From Aquitalea aquatilis (GTDB taxonomy: Bacteria; Pseudomonadota; Gammaproteobacteria; Burkholderiales; Chromobacteriaceae): a DNA stretch of 64,000 nucleotides. The stretch spans positions 2,852,001 through 2,916,000 of the forward strand of contig NZ_CP039731.1 in NCBI RefSeq assembly GCF_005155025.1, read 5' to 3'. The notes beneath the pieces are model-generated. The model was not told where the DNA came from, did no database searches, and worked only from the letters and a program-made list of their open reading frames with translations. Each line of letters begins with the position of its first letter. The stretch's first letter is position 1. The position numbers and the translations under genes were made by a program. This document shows, in pieces, positions 41,302 through 50,407 of the stretch.

Positions 41302-42789
41302 TTACAGCTTGATCAGCGTGCTCTTCAGCTCGCTGTACTTTTCCAGTGCGTGCAGCGATTTGTCGCGACCATTGCCAGACTGCTTGAAGCCGCCGAAGGG
41401 GAAGTTCATGTCGCCGCCTTCGTCGTAGCAGTTTACCCATACGGTGCCGGCGCGTAGGCGGCGTGATACCTGATGGGCGGTGCTGACATTGGAGGTCCAC
41501 ACCGCAGCGGCCAGGCCGTATTCGGTATCGTTGGCGATGCTGACGGCTTCGTCCAGTGTGTCGAAGGTGATGACCGACAGCACCGGCCCAAAGATTTCCT
41601 CGCGGCAGGTGGTCATGTCCGGGCGCTGGCAATCAAAGGCGGTCGGTTCGATGAACAGGCCCTTGTCAGTGTGGGCAGCCTTGCCGCCGCAGATCAGGCC
41701 GGCGCCTTCGCTCAGTCCCTTGTCGACATAGGACAGCACCTTGTCGTACTGGATCTTGTCAACGATGGCACCCATGCTGGTGGCCGGGTCCAGCGGATCG
41801 CCTGGGAACCAGCCCTGGGCGGCCTTCTTGAACTCGGCCAGGAAGGCCTCTTTCACGCTGCGTTGTACCAGCACGCGCGAGCCGGCCGTGCACATTTCGC
41901 CCATATTGAAGAAAATGGCGCCGGCAGCGGTACGGGCGGCCTTGGCAATGTCCGGGCAGTCTTCCAGCACGATATTGGGCGACTTGCCACCCAGCTCCAG
42001 CCAGACGCGCTTGAGGTTGGATTGCGCGGCATAGCCGGCAATCAGCTTGCCCACGCCGGTGGAGCCGGTAAAAGCTAGGCAGTCCACATCCATGTGCAGG
42101 GCCAGCGCCTTGCCGACGTCACCCGCGCCGGGCAGTACCTGGAAAATACCGTCCGGGATGCCGGCATCCTTGGCCAGTTGTGCCAGGCGAATGGCGGTCA
42201 GCGGGGATTTTTCCGACGGCTTGACGATGACGGCATTGCCGGCCGCCAGGGCAGGGCCGAATTTCCAGCTCGCCATCAGGATGGGGAAGTTCCACGGCAC
42301 CACGGCCGCCACCACGCCAATGGCTTCACGGGTGATCAGGCCCACCAGCTTGGGGTCGACCGGAGCCACTTCGCCACCGATCTTGTCGATGGCCTCGGCA
42401 AACCATTCCACACAGTAAGCCGCGCCCGGCACATCCACCGTGGTGGAGTCGCCAATCGGCTTGCCCATGTCCAGCGTTTCCAGCAGGGCCAACTCGTCGC
42501 CATGCTGGCGGATCAGCGCGGCAAAGCGTTTCAGAATGCTGCCGCGAGCCAGCGGGGCCAGCTCCGACCACTTGCCGGAATCAAAGGCGGCGCGTGCAGC
42601 GGTCACGGCTGCGTTCACTTCAGCCTCGCCGCAGCAGGCGATGTCGGCCAGTTTCTGACCATTGGCCGGATTGACGCAATCGAAGGTCTTGCCATCGGCG
42701 GCGCTGGTATAAGCACCGTTGATGAAGGCCCGGCCTTCGATATTGAGTTGTGCAGCAAGCTGTTTCCACTCTGCATGGGTACGCGCCAT
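41302..42789 (-). CDS. puuC: Gamma-glutamyl-gamma-aminobutyraldehyde dehydrogenase
   Basis: 495 residues from ATG 42789 (MARTHAEWKQLAAQL), the same length as E. coli PuuC. Conserved VPWNFPILMASWKFGPALAAGN, ELGGKSPNIVLEDC and catalytic Cys in NMGEMCTAGSRV. It oxidises gamma-glutamyl-aminobutyraldehyde (and other amino-aldehydes) to gamma-Glu-GABA. puuR lies 60 bases upstream on the same strand and puuD-puuA diverge, the enterobacterial puu layout in reordered form. Confidence 0.88.
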   Translation of the reverse strand: MARTHAEWKQLAAQLNIEGRAFINGAYTSAADGKTFDCVNPANGQKLADIACCGEAEVNAAVTAARAAFDSGKWSELAPLARGSILKRFAALIRQHGDELALLETLDMGKPIGDSTTVDVPGAAYCVEWFAEAIDKIGGEVAPVDPKLVGLITREAIGVVAAVVPWNFPILMASWKFGPALAAGNAVIVKPSEKSPLTAIRLAQLAKDAGIPDGIFQVLPGAGDVGKALALHMDVDCLAFTGSTGVGKLIAGYAAQSNLKRVWLELGGKSPNIVLEDCPDIAKAARTAAGAIFFNMGEMCTAGSRVLVQRSVKEAFLAEFKKAAQGWFPGDPLDPATSMGAIVDKIQYDKVLSYVDKGLSEGAGLICGGKAAHTDKGLFIEPTAFDCQRPDMTTCREEIFGPVLSVITFDTLDEAVSIANDTEYGLAAAVWTSNVSTAHQVSRRLRAGTVWVNCYDEGGDMNFPFGGFKQSGNGRDKSLHALEKYSELKSTLIKL

Positions 42790-42849
42790 GGGTCTTCTCC
42801 TGATATTTATGTAAGTTGATTCCGGTTGCTCGTTGCTGGCTACCGTCAA

Positions 42850-43395
42850 TCAGAATGTGGGCGGCGAGCTGGCACTGACCATTTCACAGATTTCGCTGCC
42901 GATGTTGCGAAAGCGATGCGGCAGCTTGCTGTCGAAATAGTAAGAGTCGCCCGGACCCAGAATGCGGGTTTCGTTGTTGACCGTGATTTCAATCGAACCG
43001 GCAATGATGACGCCACCCTCCTGGCCCTCATGCATCAGCATGTCGGGGCCAGTGTCGGCGCCCGGTTCGTAGTGCTCTTTCAGAATGGCGATATCACGCC
43101 GTTCATGTGCGGTGCCGATCAGCAGCAGCCTGATTTGATCATTGCCCAGATTGGGAAGTTCTTTTGCCTGATAGAACACGCGCGGCTGTTGCGGCTCTAC
43201 ATCAAAAGTGAAAAATTCCGCCAGGGTCATCGGCAGACCTTCCAGTACCTTCTTCAAGGAGCTGATCGACGGGCTGACGCGATTCTGCTCGATCAGGGAG
43301 ATCGTGCCGTTGGTGACGCCTGCCCGCTTGGCAAGTTCGCGTTGTGACAGACCAAACCGGTCTCTGACCACTCTCAATCGTGCTCCTACATCCAT
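42850..43395 (-). CDS. puuR: PuuR-type repressor, XRE helix-turn-helix plus cupin
   Basis: 181 residues (E. coli PuuR 185). N-terminal HTH_3 domain (RLRVVRDRFGLSQRELAKRAG, NGTISLIEQNRVSPSISSL) and C-terminal cupin (MLMHEGQEGGVIIAGSIEITVN, GPGDSYYFDSKLPHRFRN). In E. coli it represses puu genes and is released by putrescine. It probably controls its own operon with puuC and the divergent puuD-puuA-aminotransferase genes. Confidence 0.88.
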   Translation of the reverse strand: MDVGARLRVVRDRFGLSQRELAKRAGVTNGTISLIEQNRVSPSISSLKKVLEGLPMTLAEFFTFDVEPQQPRVFYQAKELPNLGNDQIRLLLIGTAHERRDIAILKEHYEPGADTGPDMLMHEGQEGGVIIAGSIEITVNNETRILGPGDSYYFDSKLPHRFRNIGSEICEMVSASSPPTF

Positions 43396-43805
43396 CTGGC
43401 TGCTTCCATCTATGTTAATAATTTTAGACGTTCCATCATATGATTTTTGATCGTATCCTGCATCTGTTGTTGCGCTGCAAAATCAAATTTCTTTGCATGT
43501 TTTGGAGTTTATAGCCAGAATCAGCCTCAGGAATCAAGGGTGTTGTGGATTTTTTTAAACATCTGCAACAGTATATTTGATCAAACCTTGGTTTGTGCGA
43601 TGATAGCGTTCATGCTGTCCGTCATGGTTTGCTGGACGGCATGAAGGGTACTTTCTTCTGTTCAGTTTCTTGTGGCCGGCCTTGCCGGACTTGAGTCACA
43701 CTGGACCGGCGCGGTACCGGACTGCACCAGGCAGTGGTGTGCAGTCGCTGGCAACCTGTCGGAAACCGCGTGTGCGGTTTCTCCAATCGAGTCAACGAGG
43801 TCCTT
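43396..43805. other. Regulatory gap between puuR and puuD
   Basis: 410 bases with no credible gene. It holds perfect palindromes ATCATATGAT (43435-43444) and TTTGATCAAA (43576-43585), with TTTGATC also at 43446-43452. An inverted repeat CAAACC-TT-GGTTTG lies at 43582-43595. Two stem-loops lie nearer puuD: a 10-base stem at 43611-43643 and GAAACCGC-GTGT-GCGGTTTC at 43762-43781. The palindromes are candidate PuuR operators and the stem-loops suggest a structured leader; both points are inference. Confidence 0.45.
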
Positions 43806-44561
43806 ATGCAGCAACCGATTATCGGCATTCCGTGTGATGTGAAAATGGTAAGTGGTCTGCCATTTCATGCGGTTGGCGAGAAATACATTGCAGCTGCCGC
43901 AGGCGGCGTAGGTGGTATCCCGGTGCTGATTCCTTCATTGGGCAGCGCGGCACCGCTGCGTGAATATCTCAATTTTGTGGATGGCGTGCTGCTGCCCGGC
44001 TCGCTGTCCAATATCGAGCCTCATCGTTATGGCGGCCAGGCCAGCCGCCAGGGAACACTTCATGATCCGGCGCGTGATGCAACCACGCTGCCGCTCATCG
44101 ACCTTCTTCTGCAAGAAGGCATCCCGCTTCTGGGTATTTGCCGCGGTTTCCAGGAAATCAATGTTGCACTGGGCGGTGAACTCTTCCAGCACGTACAGGA
44201 AGAACAAGGCTTTGGCGATCACCGCGAGCCGGATACTCAGAATCTGGATGAGATGTATGGTCTGGCACATGCCCTGCACCTGCAACCGGACAGCCTGCTC
44301 AAAGGCTGGCTGGGGCAGGATGAAGTCAGGGTGAACTCGCTGCACCAGCAAGGTATCAAACGTCTGGCCGACCGCCTGGTGGCGGAAGGCGTGGCGGATG
44401 ACGGGCTGGTGGAAGCATACCGGGTCAGGGATGCCAAGGGCTTTGCCTACGGCGCGCAGTGGCATCCTGAGTGGAAGTACTGGGAAAACCCGGTGTCCAT
44501 GGCCATTTTCAATGCGTTCGGTGACGCTTGCCGCGCGCGTCGTGCCAGCCGTCAGGGCTGA
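43806..44561 (+). CDS. puuD: Gamma-glutamyl-GABA hydrolase
   Basis: 251 residues from ATG 43806 (MQQPIIGIPCDVKM), preceded by ACGAGG. Class I amidotransferase fold with catalytic Cys112 in GICRGFQEIN and His/Glu in GAQWHPEW. E. coli PuuD has 254 residues and the same layout. It splits gamma-Glu-GABA into glutamate and GABA. It begins the divergent operon puuD-puuA-aminotransferase. Confidence 0.88.
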   Translation: MQQPIIGIPCDVKMVSGLPFHAVGEKYIAAAAGGVGGIPVLIPSLGSAAPLREYLNFVDGVLLPGSLSNIEPHRYGGQASRQGTLHDPARDATTLPLIDLLLQEGIPLLGICRGFQEINVALGGELFQHVQEEQGFGDHREPDTQNLDEMYGLAHALHLQPDSLLKGWLGQDEVRVNSLHQQGIKRLADRLVAEGVADDGLVEAYRVRDAKGFAYGAQWHPEWKYWENPVSMAIFNAFGDACRARRASRQG

Positions 44562-44614
44562 GTCGCACGTCATCCAGAGCCGGTACACCGGCCACAATGG
44601 AAGTAGAGGAAAAC

Positions 44615-45946
44615 ATGAACCAAATCAATGATTGGCTGCGAGAACATCGCATTACGGAAGTCGAGTGCATCGTACCGGACATGACCGGCGTGGCACGCGG
44701 CAAGATCGTCCCCAAGGACAAATTCGTCTCCGACCCGGAAATGCGTCTTCCGGAAGCGGTACTGATCCAGACTGTCACCGGCGATTACCCGGACGACAGC
44801 ATGCTGGACCTGACTGACCCGGACATGGTGCTGACGCCCGATCCGAACTCGCTGCGCTTCGTGCCCTGGGCAGCGGACCCCACCGCCCAGCTGATCTACG
44901 ACTGCTACCGCGCCGATGGCTCGCTGGTGGATGTGGCACCGCGTAGCGTGCTCAAGCGCGTACTGGGCCTGTTTGACGAACTGGGCTTCGAACCGGTACT
45001 GGCTCCGGAAATGGAGTTCTACCTGATGTCGCCGAACCCGGATCCGGATATCCCGCTGACTGCGCCTATCGGCCGTACCGGTCGCGCCGAATTCGGTCGC
45101 CGCTCCTACTCCATCGATGCGGTCAACGAATTCGACCCGCTGTTCGAAGACATCTACGACTACTGCCATGCGCAGAATCTGGAAGTGGACACGCTGATTC
45201 ACGAAATCGGCACCGCGCAGATGGAAATCAACTTCCTGCACGGCAATCCGCTGGATCTGGCCGACCAGGTCTTCCTGTTCAAGCGCACCGTGCGCGAGGC
45301 GGCGTTCCGTCACAATATGTACGCCACTTTCATGGCCAAGCCGATGGAAAACGAACCGGGCTCGGCCATGCACATGCACCAGAGCCTGATCGACAAGAAC
45401 ACCGGCAAGAACGTGTTCACCAATGAAGACGGCAGCCCGTCCGACATCTTCTTCCACTTCATTGGCGGCATGCAGCATTACATTCCGGAAGTGATGCCGT
45501 TCTTTGCGCCGTACGTGAACTCCTTCCGTCGTCTCAGCCCGTATACCGCTGCGCCGACCAATGTGGAGTGGGGCTACGACAACCGTACCGTCGGCCTGCG
45601 CGTGCCGCATTCTTCCCCGGCCGCCCGCCGCGTGGAAAACCGCGTACCGGGTGTGGACGTGAACCCCTACATCGCCATGGCCGCCACCCTGGCCTGCGGC
45701 TACCTGGGTATCGTCAACAAGATCAAGCCGCGCGAACCGATGTCCACCGACGCCTATGAGCTGCCTTTCCAGTTCCCGCATGGTGCGGAAGAGTCGCTCA
45801 AGCGCCTGGCTGCCTGCCCGGATATTCCGGAAGTCATGGGCCCGCATTTCGTGAAGATGTATCTGGGTATGAAGGAGAAGGAATTCTCCGAATACTTCCG
45901 CGTCATCAGCCCGTGGGAACGCAAATTCCTGCTGCTGCACGTATAA
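44615..45946 (+). CDS. puuA: Gamma-glutamylputrescine synthetase
   Basis: 443 residues from ATG 44615 with AGAGGA upstream. GS-fold motifs: APEMEFYLMSPNPDP, EIGTAQMEINFLHG, SAMHMHQSL, NSFRRLSPYTAAP and WGYDNRTVGLRVP. Its N-terminal region (VECIVPDMTGVARGKIVPK) is the PuuA/PauA type. It ligates glutamate to putrescine or another polyamine using ATP. It is 53 bases after puuD. It is only moderately similar to the cluster 1 ligase, so the two likely prefer different amines. Confidence 0.88.
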   Translation: MNQINDWLREHRITEVECIVPDMTGVARGKIVPKDKFVSDPEMRLPEAVLIQTVTGDYPDDSMLDLTDPDMVLTPDPNSLRFVPWAADPTAQLIYDCYRADGSLVDVAPRSVLKRVLGLFDELGFEPVLAPEMEFYLMSPNPDPDIPLTAPIGRTGRAEFGRRSYSIDAVNEFDPLFEDIYDYCHAQNLEVDTLIHEIGTAQMEINFLHGNPLDLADQVFLFKRTVREAAFRHNMYATFMAKPMENEPGSAMHMHQSLIDKNTGKNVFTNEDGSPSDIFFHFIGGMQHYIPEVMPFFAPYVNSFRRLSPYTAAPTNVEWGYDNRTVGLRVPHSSPAARRVENRVPGVDVNPYIAMAATLACGYLGIVNKIKPREPMSTDAYELPFQFPHGAEESLKRLAACPDIPEVMGPHFVKMYLGMKEKEFSEYFRVISPWERKFLLLHV

Positions 45947-46047
45947 CAACGCTTTCAGGTGAGACCGGCCGGTCTTGAAGGATCGGCCGCAGGTGCCCGG
46001 CATGCCGGGTGTCTGGATAGTGGCAGTCGCAGCAGGCATCTTGATCG

Positions 46048-46071
46048 CAAGGCCCGTCAGGGCCTTGTTTT
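46048..46071 (+). terminator. Terminator-like hairpin after puuA
   Basis: CAAGGCCC-GTCA-GGGCCTTG followed by TTTTG. A second hairpin GGCTGGCC-GATTCC-GGCCAGCC lies at about 46093-46114. Together they may give reduced read-through into the aminotransferase gene. Confidence 0.6.
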
Positions 46072-46165
46072 GAAACATCAATGTTGCAGCCTGAGGCTGG
46101 CCGATTCCGGCCAGCCCAACAATAAGCCCCACAGGGGCTGGAGAGATAGTAGAGAGGAAGCTTTT

Positions 46166-47545
46166 ATGCAGAACCAACGTACTACGACCGAATGGCGCGA
46201 ACTGGATGCAGCACACCATCTGCACCCGTTTACTGATACCAACTCGCTGAACGAGCAGGGTGCGCGTGTCATCACCAAGGCCGATGGCATTTATCTGTAC
46301 GACTCCGAAGGGAACAAGATTCTCGACGGGATGGCCGGCCTGTGGTGTGTCAATATCGGTTATGGCCGCAAGGATCTGCCGGAAGTGGCGAAGCGCCAGA
46401 TGGAACAGCTGGCCTACTACAATACCTTCTTCAAGACCACGCATCCGGCCGTGGTGGAATTGTCCCACCTGCTGGCTGAAGTGGCTCCCGAAGGTTTCAA
46501 GCACGTTTTCTACACCAACTCCGGCTCCGAATCCGTCGACACCATGATCCGCATGGTGCGCCGCTATTGGGATGTAAAAGGCAAGAAGGACAAGAAAACC
46601 CTGATCGGCCGCTGGAACGGCTATCACGGTTCCACCATCGGTGGTGCCAGCCTGGGTGGCATGACTTACATGCACGAGCAGGGCGACCTGCCGATTCCGG
46701 GCATCGTCCATGTTGAACAGCCGTGGTGGTACAAGCATGGCAAGGACATGACGCCGGAAGAGTTTGGCCTGGCTGCCGCCAAGTGGGTGGAAGACAAGAT
46801 TCTGGAAGTAGGTGCCGACAAGGTGGCTGCTTTTGTGGGTGAGCCGATTCAAGGTGCGGGTGGCGTGATTGTGCCGCCATCGACCTACTGGCCGGAAATT
46901 CAGCGCATTTGCCAGAAGTACGACATCCTGCTGGTGGCCGATGAAGTCATCTGCGGCTTTGGTCGTACCGGCGAGTGGTTTGGTCAGCAGGTATTCGGTT
47001 TTACCCCGGATATCTTCACCACCGCCAAGGGCCTGTCGTCCGGTTATCAGCCGATTGGCGCGGTATTCGTCAACGAAAAGGTGGCCACCACCCTGGCCGA
47101 AGGCGGTGACTTCAATCACGGCTTTACCTACTCCGGCCACCCGGTAGCGGCTGCCGTGGCACACGCCAACGTCAAGGCACTGCGTGACGAAGGCATTGTT
47201 GATCGCGTTAAGAACGACACCGGTCCCTATATGCAAAAGCGCTGGCGCGAAGTGTTTGGCCAGTTCGAGCATGTGGACGATGTCCGTGGCGTGGGCCTGA
47301 TTCAGGCCTTCACCCTGGTGAAGAACAAGGCCACGCGCGAACTGTTCCCCAACTTTGGTGAAATCGGCACCCTGTGCCGCGATATCTTCTTCAAGCACAA
47401 CCTGATCATGCGTGCCTGCGGCGACCACATCGTGTCCGCGCCGCCGCTGGTGATCAGCAAGGAAGAAATCGACCAGATGCTGGATACCGCCGCCAAGTGC
47501 ATGGTGGAGTTTGAAAAGCAGCTGAAAGAACGCGGTCTGGCTTGA
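46166..47545 (+). CDS. Class III aminotransferase, putrescine/polyamine type (SpuC-like)
   Basis: 459 residues from ATG 46166 with GAGGAAG upstream. PLP features: YTNSGSESVDTMIRMVRRYW, NGYHGSTIGGASLGGM, VADEVICGFGRTGEWFG and Lys288 in TTAKGLSSGYQPIGA. Motifs and length resemble SpuC-type putrescine:pyruvate and related omega-amine transaminases. It could convert putrescine to aminobutyraldehyde, or act on GABA. It is separated from puuA by 219 bases with hairpins. Confidence 0.85.
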   Translation: MQNQRTTTEWRELDAAHHLHPFTDTNSLNEQGARVITKADGIYLYDSEGNKILDGMAGLWCVNIGYGRKDLPEVAKRQMEQLAYYNTFFKTTHPAVVELSHLLAEVAPEGFKHVFYTNSGSESVDTMIRMVRRYWDVKGKKDKKTLIGRWNGYHGSTIGGASLGGMTYMHEQGDLPIPGIVHVEQPWWYKHGKDMTPEEFGLAAAKWVEDKILEVGADKVAAFVGEPIQGAGGVIVPPSTYWPEIQRICQKYDILLVADEVICGFGRTGEWFGQQVFGFTPDIFTTAKGLSSGYQPIGAVFVNEKVATTLAEGGDFNHGFTYSGHPVAAAVAHANVKALRDEGIVDRVKNDTGPYMQKRWREVFGQFEHVDDVRGVGLIQAFTLVKNKATRELFPNFGEIGTLCRDIFFKHNLIMRACGDHIVSAPPLVISKEEIDQMLDTAAKCMVEFEKQLKERGLA

Positions 47546-47570
47546 GTTATTGCCGTGACCGGTGCTTGAT

Positions 47571-47603
47571 AAAAACGGGCCGTCCATGGGACGGCCCGTT
47601 TTT
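47571..47603 (+). terminator. Terminator after aminotransferase
   Basis: AAAACGGGCCGTCC-ATG-GGACGGCCCGTTTTT hairpin. Confidence 0.92.
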
Positions 47604-47869
47604 ATTGCTCATTGTTGGCGCTTTGCTTGCCAGAATGGCCGCGCGCTGGCTACAAAAGAAGGGTGCAGGTCAACTGCAAGCTGTAAATGCCATGCTATTA
47701 TTCGGGCTGTCGTTGCCTTGTCAGAGGCTTGGGCTGCCATCCGGCCAGCCTGTTCTGGCCGGGTGATGCAGGTGCTTGACGCCAAAGCCGGCCAGTGCGG
47801 GGATGCCAGGAACGGAATGGCAGTGACAGTGAATCTAGTCGCGATAATCACAATTACAGGACCAAGCTA
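47604..47869. other. Gap upstream of motA
   Basis: About 265 bases without a credible gene or clear promoter. A CGCGATAA near 47840 resembles a sigma28 -10 but lacks the TAAA -35. Confidence 0.4.
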
Positions 47870-48727
47870 ATGTTTGTTGGAATCGGCTACCTTCTTCTCC
47901 TCGGCTGCGTGCTGGGGGGCTTTGTCGCAGCAGGGGGCCATCTGGGGGCGCTGATGCAGCCTCTGGAGGTGGTCATGATTGCCGGTGCGGCAGCTGGCGC
48001 TTTCGTGGTCGCCAATGGCGGCGCACCGATGAAAGCCACCATCAAGGCCTTGCCAACGGTATTCAAGGGCTCGCCCTACAACAAGGCCTTCTACATGGAG
48101 CTGTTCACCTTGTTGTTTGAAATCCTGTCCAAGGTGCGCAAGGAAGGCCTGATGTCGGTGGAAGCCGATGTGGAAAATCCGGAGTCCAGCCCGGTATTCT
48201 CCAAATACCCGGCGGTATTGCACGATCACCACGTCGTCGAATTTATCTGTGACTATCTGCGGCTGATGGTGGGCGGCAACCTCAATGCCTTCGAAATTGA
48301 AAACCTGATGGATGTGGAAATCGAAACCCACCACCATGAGGGCGAAGTGCCGATCAGTGCGGTAAAAGGCCTGGCCGATGGCTTGCCGGCCTTCGGTATC
48401 GTGGCGGCGGTGATGGGGGTGGTGCATACCATGGAATCGGTGGGTGCGCCGCCGTCGGAGTTGGGCATGCTGATTGCACACGCCCTGGTGGGTACTTTCC
48501 TGGGTATTTTGCTGGCCTACGGTTTTGTGGCCCCGCTGGCTACCATTCTGGAACACAAGCTGGGTGACGGTACCCGGGTATTCCAGACCATCAAGGTTAC
48601 CCTGCTGGCCAGTCTGAATGGCTATGCGCCGCAGGTGGCGGTGGAGTTTGGTCGCAAGGTGCTGACTTCGACGGATCGTCCTTCCTTCAAGGAACTGGAA
48701 GATCACGTCAAACAGGCCAAGAAATAA
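47870..48727 (+). CDS. motA: Flagellar motor stator protein MotA
   Basis: 285 residues with four membrane segments: two at the N-terminus (about 2-20 and 35-52) and two in the second half (about 170-190 and 203-225). Long cytoplasmic loop includes KVRKEGLMSVEADVENPESSPVFSKYP. The family's ADGLPAFGIVAAVMGVVHTMESVG and HALVGTFLGILLAYGFVAPL regions carry the conserved prolines. It forms the proton channel of the stator with MotB, whose gene starts 18 bases later. Confidence 0.95.
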   Translation: MFVGIGYLLLLGCVLGGFVAAGGHLGALMQPLEVVMIAGAAAGAFVVANGGAPMKATIKALPTVFKGSPYNKAFYMELFTLLFEILSKVRKEGLMSVEADVENPESSPVFSKYPAVLHDHHVVEFICDYLRLMVGGNLNAFEIENLMDVEIETHHHEGEVPISAVKGLADGLPAFGIVAAVMGVVHTMESVGAPPSELGMLIAHALVGTFLGILLAYGFVAPLATILEHKLGDGTRVFQTIKVTLLASLNGYAPQVAVEFGRKVLTSTDRPSFKELEDHVKQAKK

Positions 48728-48745
48728 GCGCAACAGGGTTGGAAC

Positions 48746-49654
48746 ATGGCTGACGAATCGCAACGCCCCATTATTGTCAAACGCATCAAAAAAGGCGGGC
48801 ATGGCCATCATGGCGGTGCCTGGAAGATTGCCTATGCCGACTTCGTGACGGCGATGATGGCCTTCTTCCTGCTGATGTGGCTGCTGGGTTCGGCCTCGCA
48901 AGGTACGCTCAACGGTATTGCCGAATACTTCAAGACGCCGCTCAAGGTGGCGATGTCCGGTGGCGATGGCGCCGGCGATGCCACCTCGGTGGTGAAGGGC
49001 GGCGGTAACGATCTGACCAAGAAGGCCGGTCAGGTCAACAAGAGCAGCAGGGAACAAGAGCGCAAGGTGATGGAAAAACAGGCGCTGGACAAGCTGCAGC
49101 AGAAGATCCAGTCCAGCGTGGAGCAGAATCAGGTTCTGAAGGACTACAAGAACCAGATGAAGCTGGAAATGACCCCCGAAGGCCTGAAAATCCAGATCGT
49201 TGACGAGCTGAACCGTCCCATGTTCGATTCCGGTAGCTCGCGCATGCTGCCGCATACCCGTGAATTGCTGCAGCAACTGGCGCAGCAACTGAACCAGCTG
49301 CCCAATCGCATCAGCATCTCCGGGCATACCGATGCCACACCGTTTGGCAATGGCCAGAGCGGGTACAGCAACTGGGAGTTGTCGGCTGATCGCGCCAATA
49401 CCGCACGGCGCGAACTGGTGGCCGGTGGCTTGCAGGAAGACAAGGTCATGCGCGTGGTCGGGGTGGCCGCAGCCAATCCACTGATCAAGAGCAATGTATT
49501 CAGCCCGGAAAACCGTCGCATTACCATTGTGGTGCTGAATCAGGAGGCCGAGAACGCCATCCTCAATGATGGTGTCAAGCCGCAGCTGAATCAGGAGCCG
49601 ATCGGCCCGATCGGCCCGGCCGCAAACGCCGCAGCCCCGGCCAAGGCCGAATAA
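48746..49654 (+). CDS. motB: Flagellar motor stator protein MotB
   Basis: 302 residues. A single N-terminal membrane segment after a Lys/His-rich leader contains Asp32 in AYADFVTAMMAFFLLMW, the proton-binding residue. The C-terminal OmpA-like peptidoglycan-binding domain (about 160-270) has RISISGHTDATPFGNG and NRRITIVVLNQ. It anchors the stator to the cell wall. It is translated with motA and followed by the methyltransferase gene after 6 bases. Confidence 0.95.
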   Translation: MADESQRPIIVKRIKKGGHGHHGGAWKIAYADFVTAMMAFFLLMWLLGSASQGTLNGIAEYFKTPLKVAMSGGDGAGDATSVVKGGGNDLTKKAGQVNKSSREQERKVMEKQALDKLQQKIQSSVEQNQVLKDYKNQMKLEMTPEGLKIQIVDELNRPMFDSGSSRMLPHTRELLQQLAQQLNQLPNRISISGHTDATPFGNGQSGYSNWELSADRANTARRELVAGGLQEDKVMRVVGVAAANPLIKSNVFSPENRRITIVVLNQEAENAILNDGVKPQLNQEPIGPIGPAANAAAPAKAE

Positions 49655-49660
49655 GCCTGC

Positions 49661-50407
49661 ATGCGCTGGTTCTGGCTTCGCCACCTGACGGTGCAACTGC
49701 TGGCCGCGCTGGCCGCCTGGTTTTTCATCGCGCCGGCCATGCAGCCACAGGCCTGGTCGGTGCTGCAGGGTTTGTGTGCCGTTTTGCTGGCCTATGTCTG
49801 GCGTATGGCTGGCTGGCAAAAGCTGGCACACGGCCTGTTCCTGCCAGCGGTGGTGGTGTTGCAAGCGCAGGGCTTGCCGGGCTGGGTGTATCTGCTGGGC
49901 CTGCTGCTGACGGTGGCGCTGGGACGCAATGCGCTGACCGAGCGGGTGCCCTTGTACCGCTCGGCGCCGGAAGTGGCGGCCAGCTTGGCGCAATACCTGC
50001 CGCACGGAGCCCGTCTGCTGGAAGCCGGCTGCGGCGATGGCCGGCTGGCGATGCAACTGGCGGCATTACGGCCCGATCTACACATTCTGGCGCTGGAAAA
50101 TGCCTGGGGCAGCTGGTTGCTGGCGCGCTTGCGCTGGTGGCTTGCCGGGCGTCCAGCCGGACTGGCCTTTGCCTGCCATAGCTTCTGGAAAGAACACTGG
50201 GGGGACTATGACGCGGTGTATGCCTTCTTGTCGCCGGCACCCATGCCCCGGGTCTGGCGCAAGTTTCTGGCCGAAGGCACGCCAGGCAGCGTGCTGGTGA
50301 GCAATACCTTCATGGTTCCCGATGTCCAACCTGATAGTCGGATTCCGCTTGGCGGACCGCTGCAGAAAGAATTGCTGATCTGGTGCCACCCCCATGGATC
50401 TCGCTAA
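49661..50407 (+). CDS. Membrane-anchored class I methyltransferase-like protein
   Basis: 248 residues. The N-terminal third has three to four membrane segments (about 8-27, 33-50, 57-88); the rest is a Rossmann-type methyltransferase with the SAM motif ARLLEAGCGDGRLAMQLA and a post-I acidic residue in ILALENAWG. Motif IV is unusual (DYDAVYAFLSPAPMPRVWRK). It lies 6 bases after motB and overlaps the following HDOD gene by 14 bases. Substrate unknown, possibly lipid- or wall-linked given the membrane anchor. Confidence 0.7.
   Translation: MRWFWLRHLTVQLLAALAAWFFIAPAMQPQAWSVLQGLCAVLLAYVWRMAGWQKLAHGLFLPAVVVLQAQGLPGWVYLLGLLLTVALGRNALTERVPLYRSAPEVAASLAQYLPHGARLLEAGCGDGRLAMQLAALRPDLHILALENAWGSWLLARLRWWLAGRPAGLAFACHSFWKEHWGDYDAVYAFLSPAPMPRVWRKFLAEGTPGSVLVSNTFMVPDVQPDSRIPLGGPLQKELLIWCHPHGSR

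Noticed and set aside
43655-43700. Possible sigma54 promoter near TGGCCGGCCTTGCC before puuD
   Set aside because: The spacing between GG and GC is two bases too short for a sigma54 element.
44570-47587. 1005-codon minus-strand ORF across puuA and the aminotransferase
   Set aside because: It lies antisense to two well-supported enzymes, has His/Gln-rich low-complexity sequence with no family motifs, and reflects third-position GC bias.
47840-47847. CGCGATAA as a sigma28 -10 for motA
   Set aside because: No TAAA at the required distance upstream, so the match is not sufficient.
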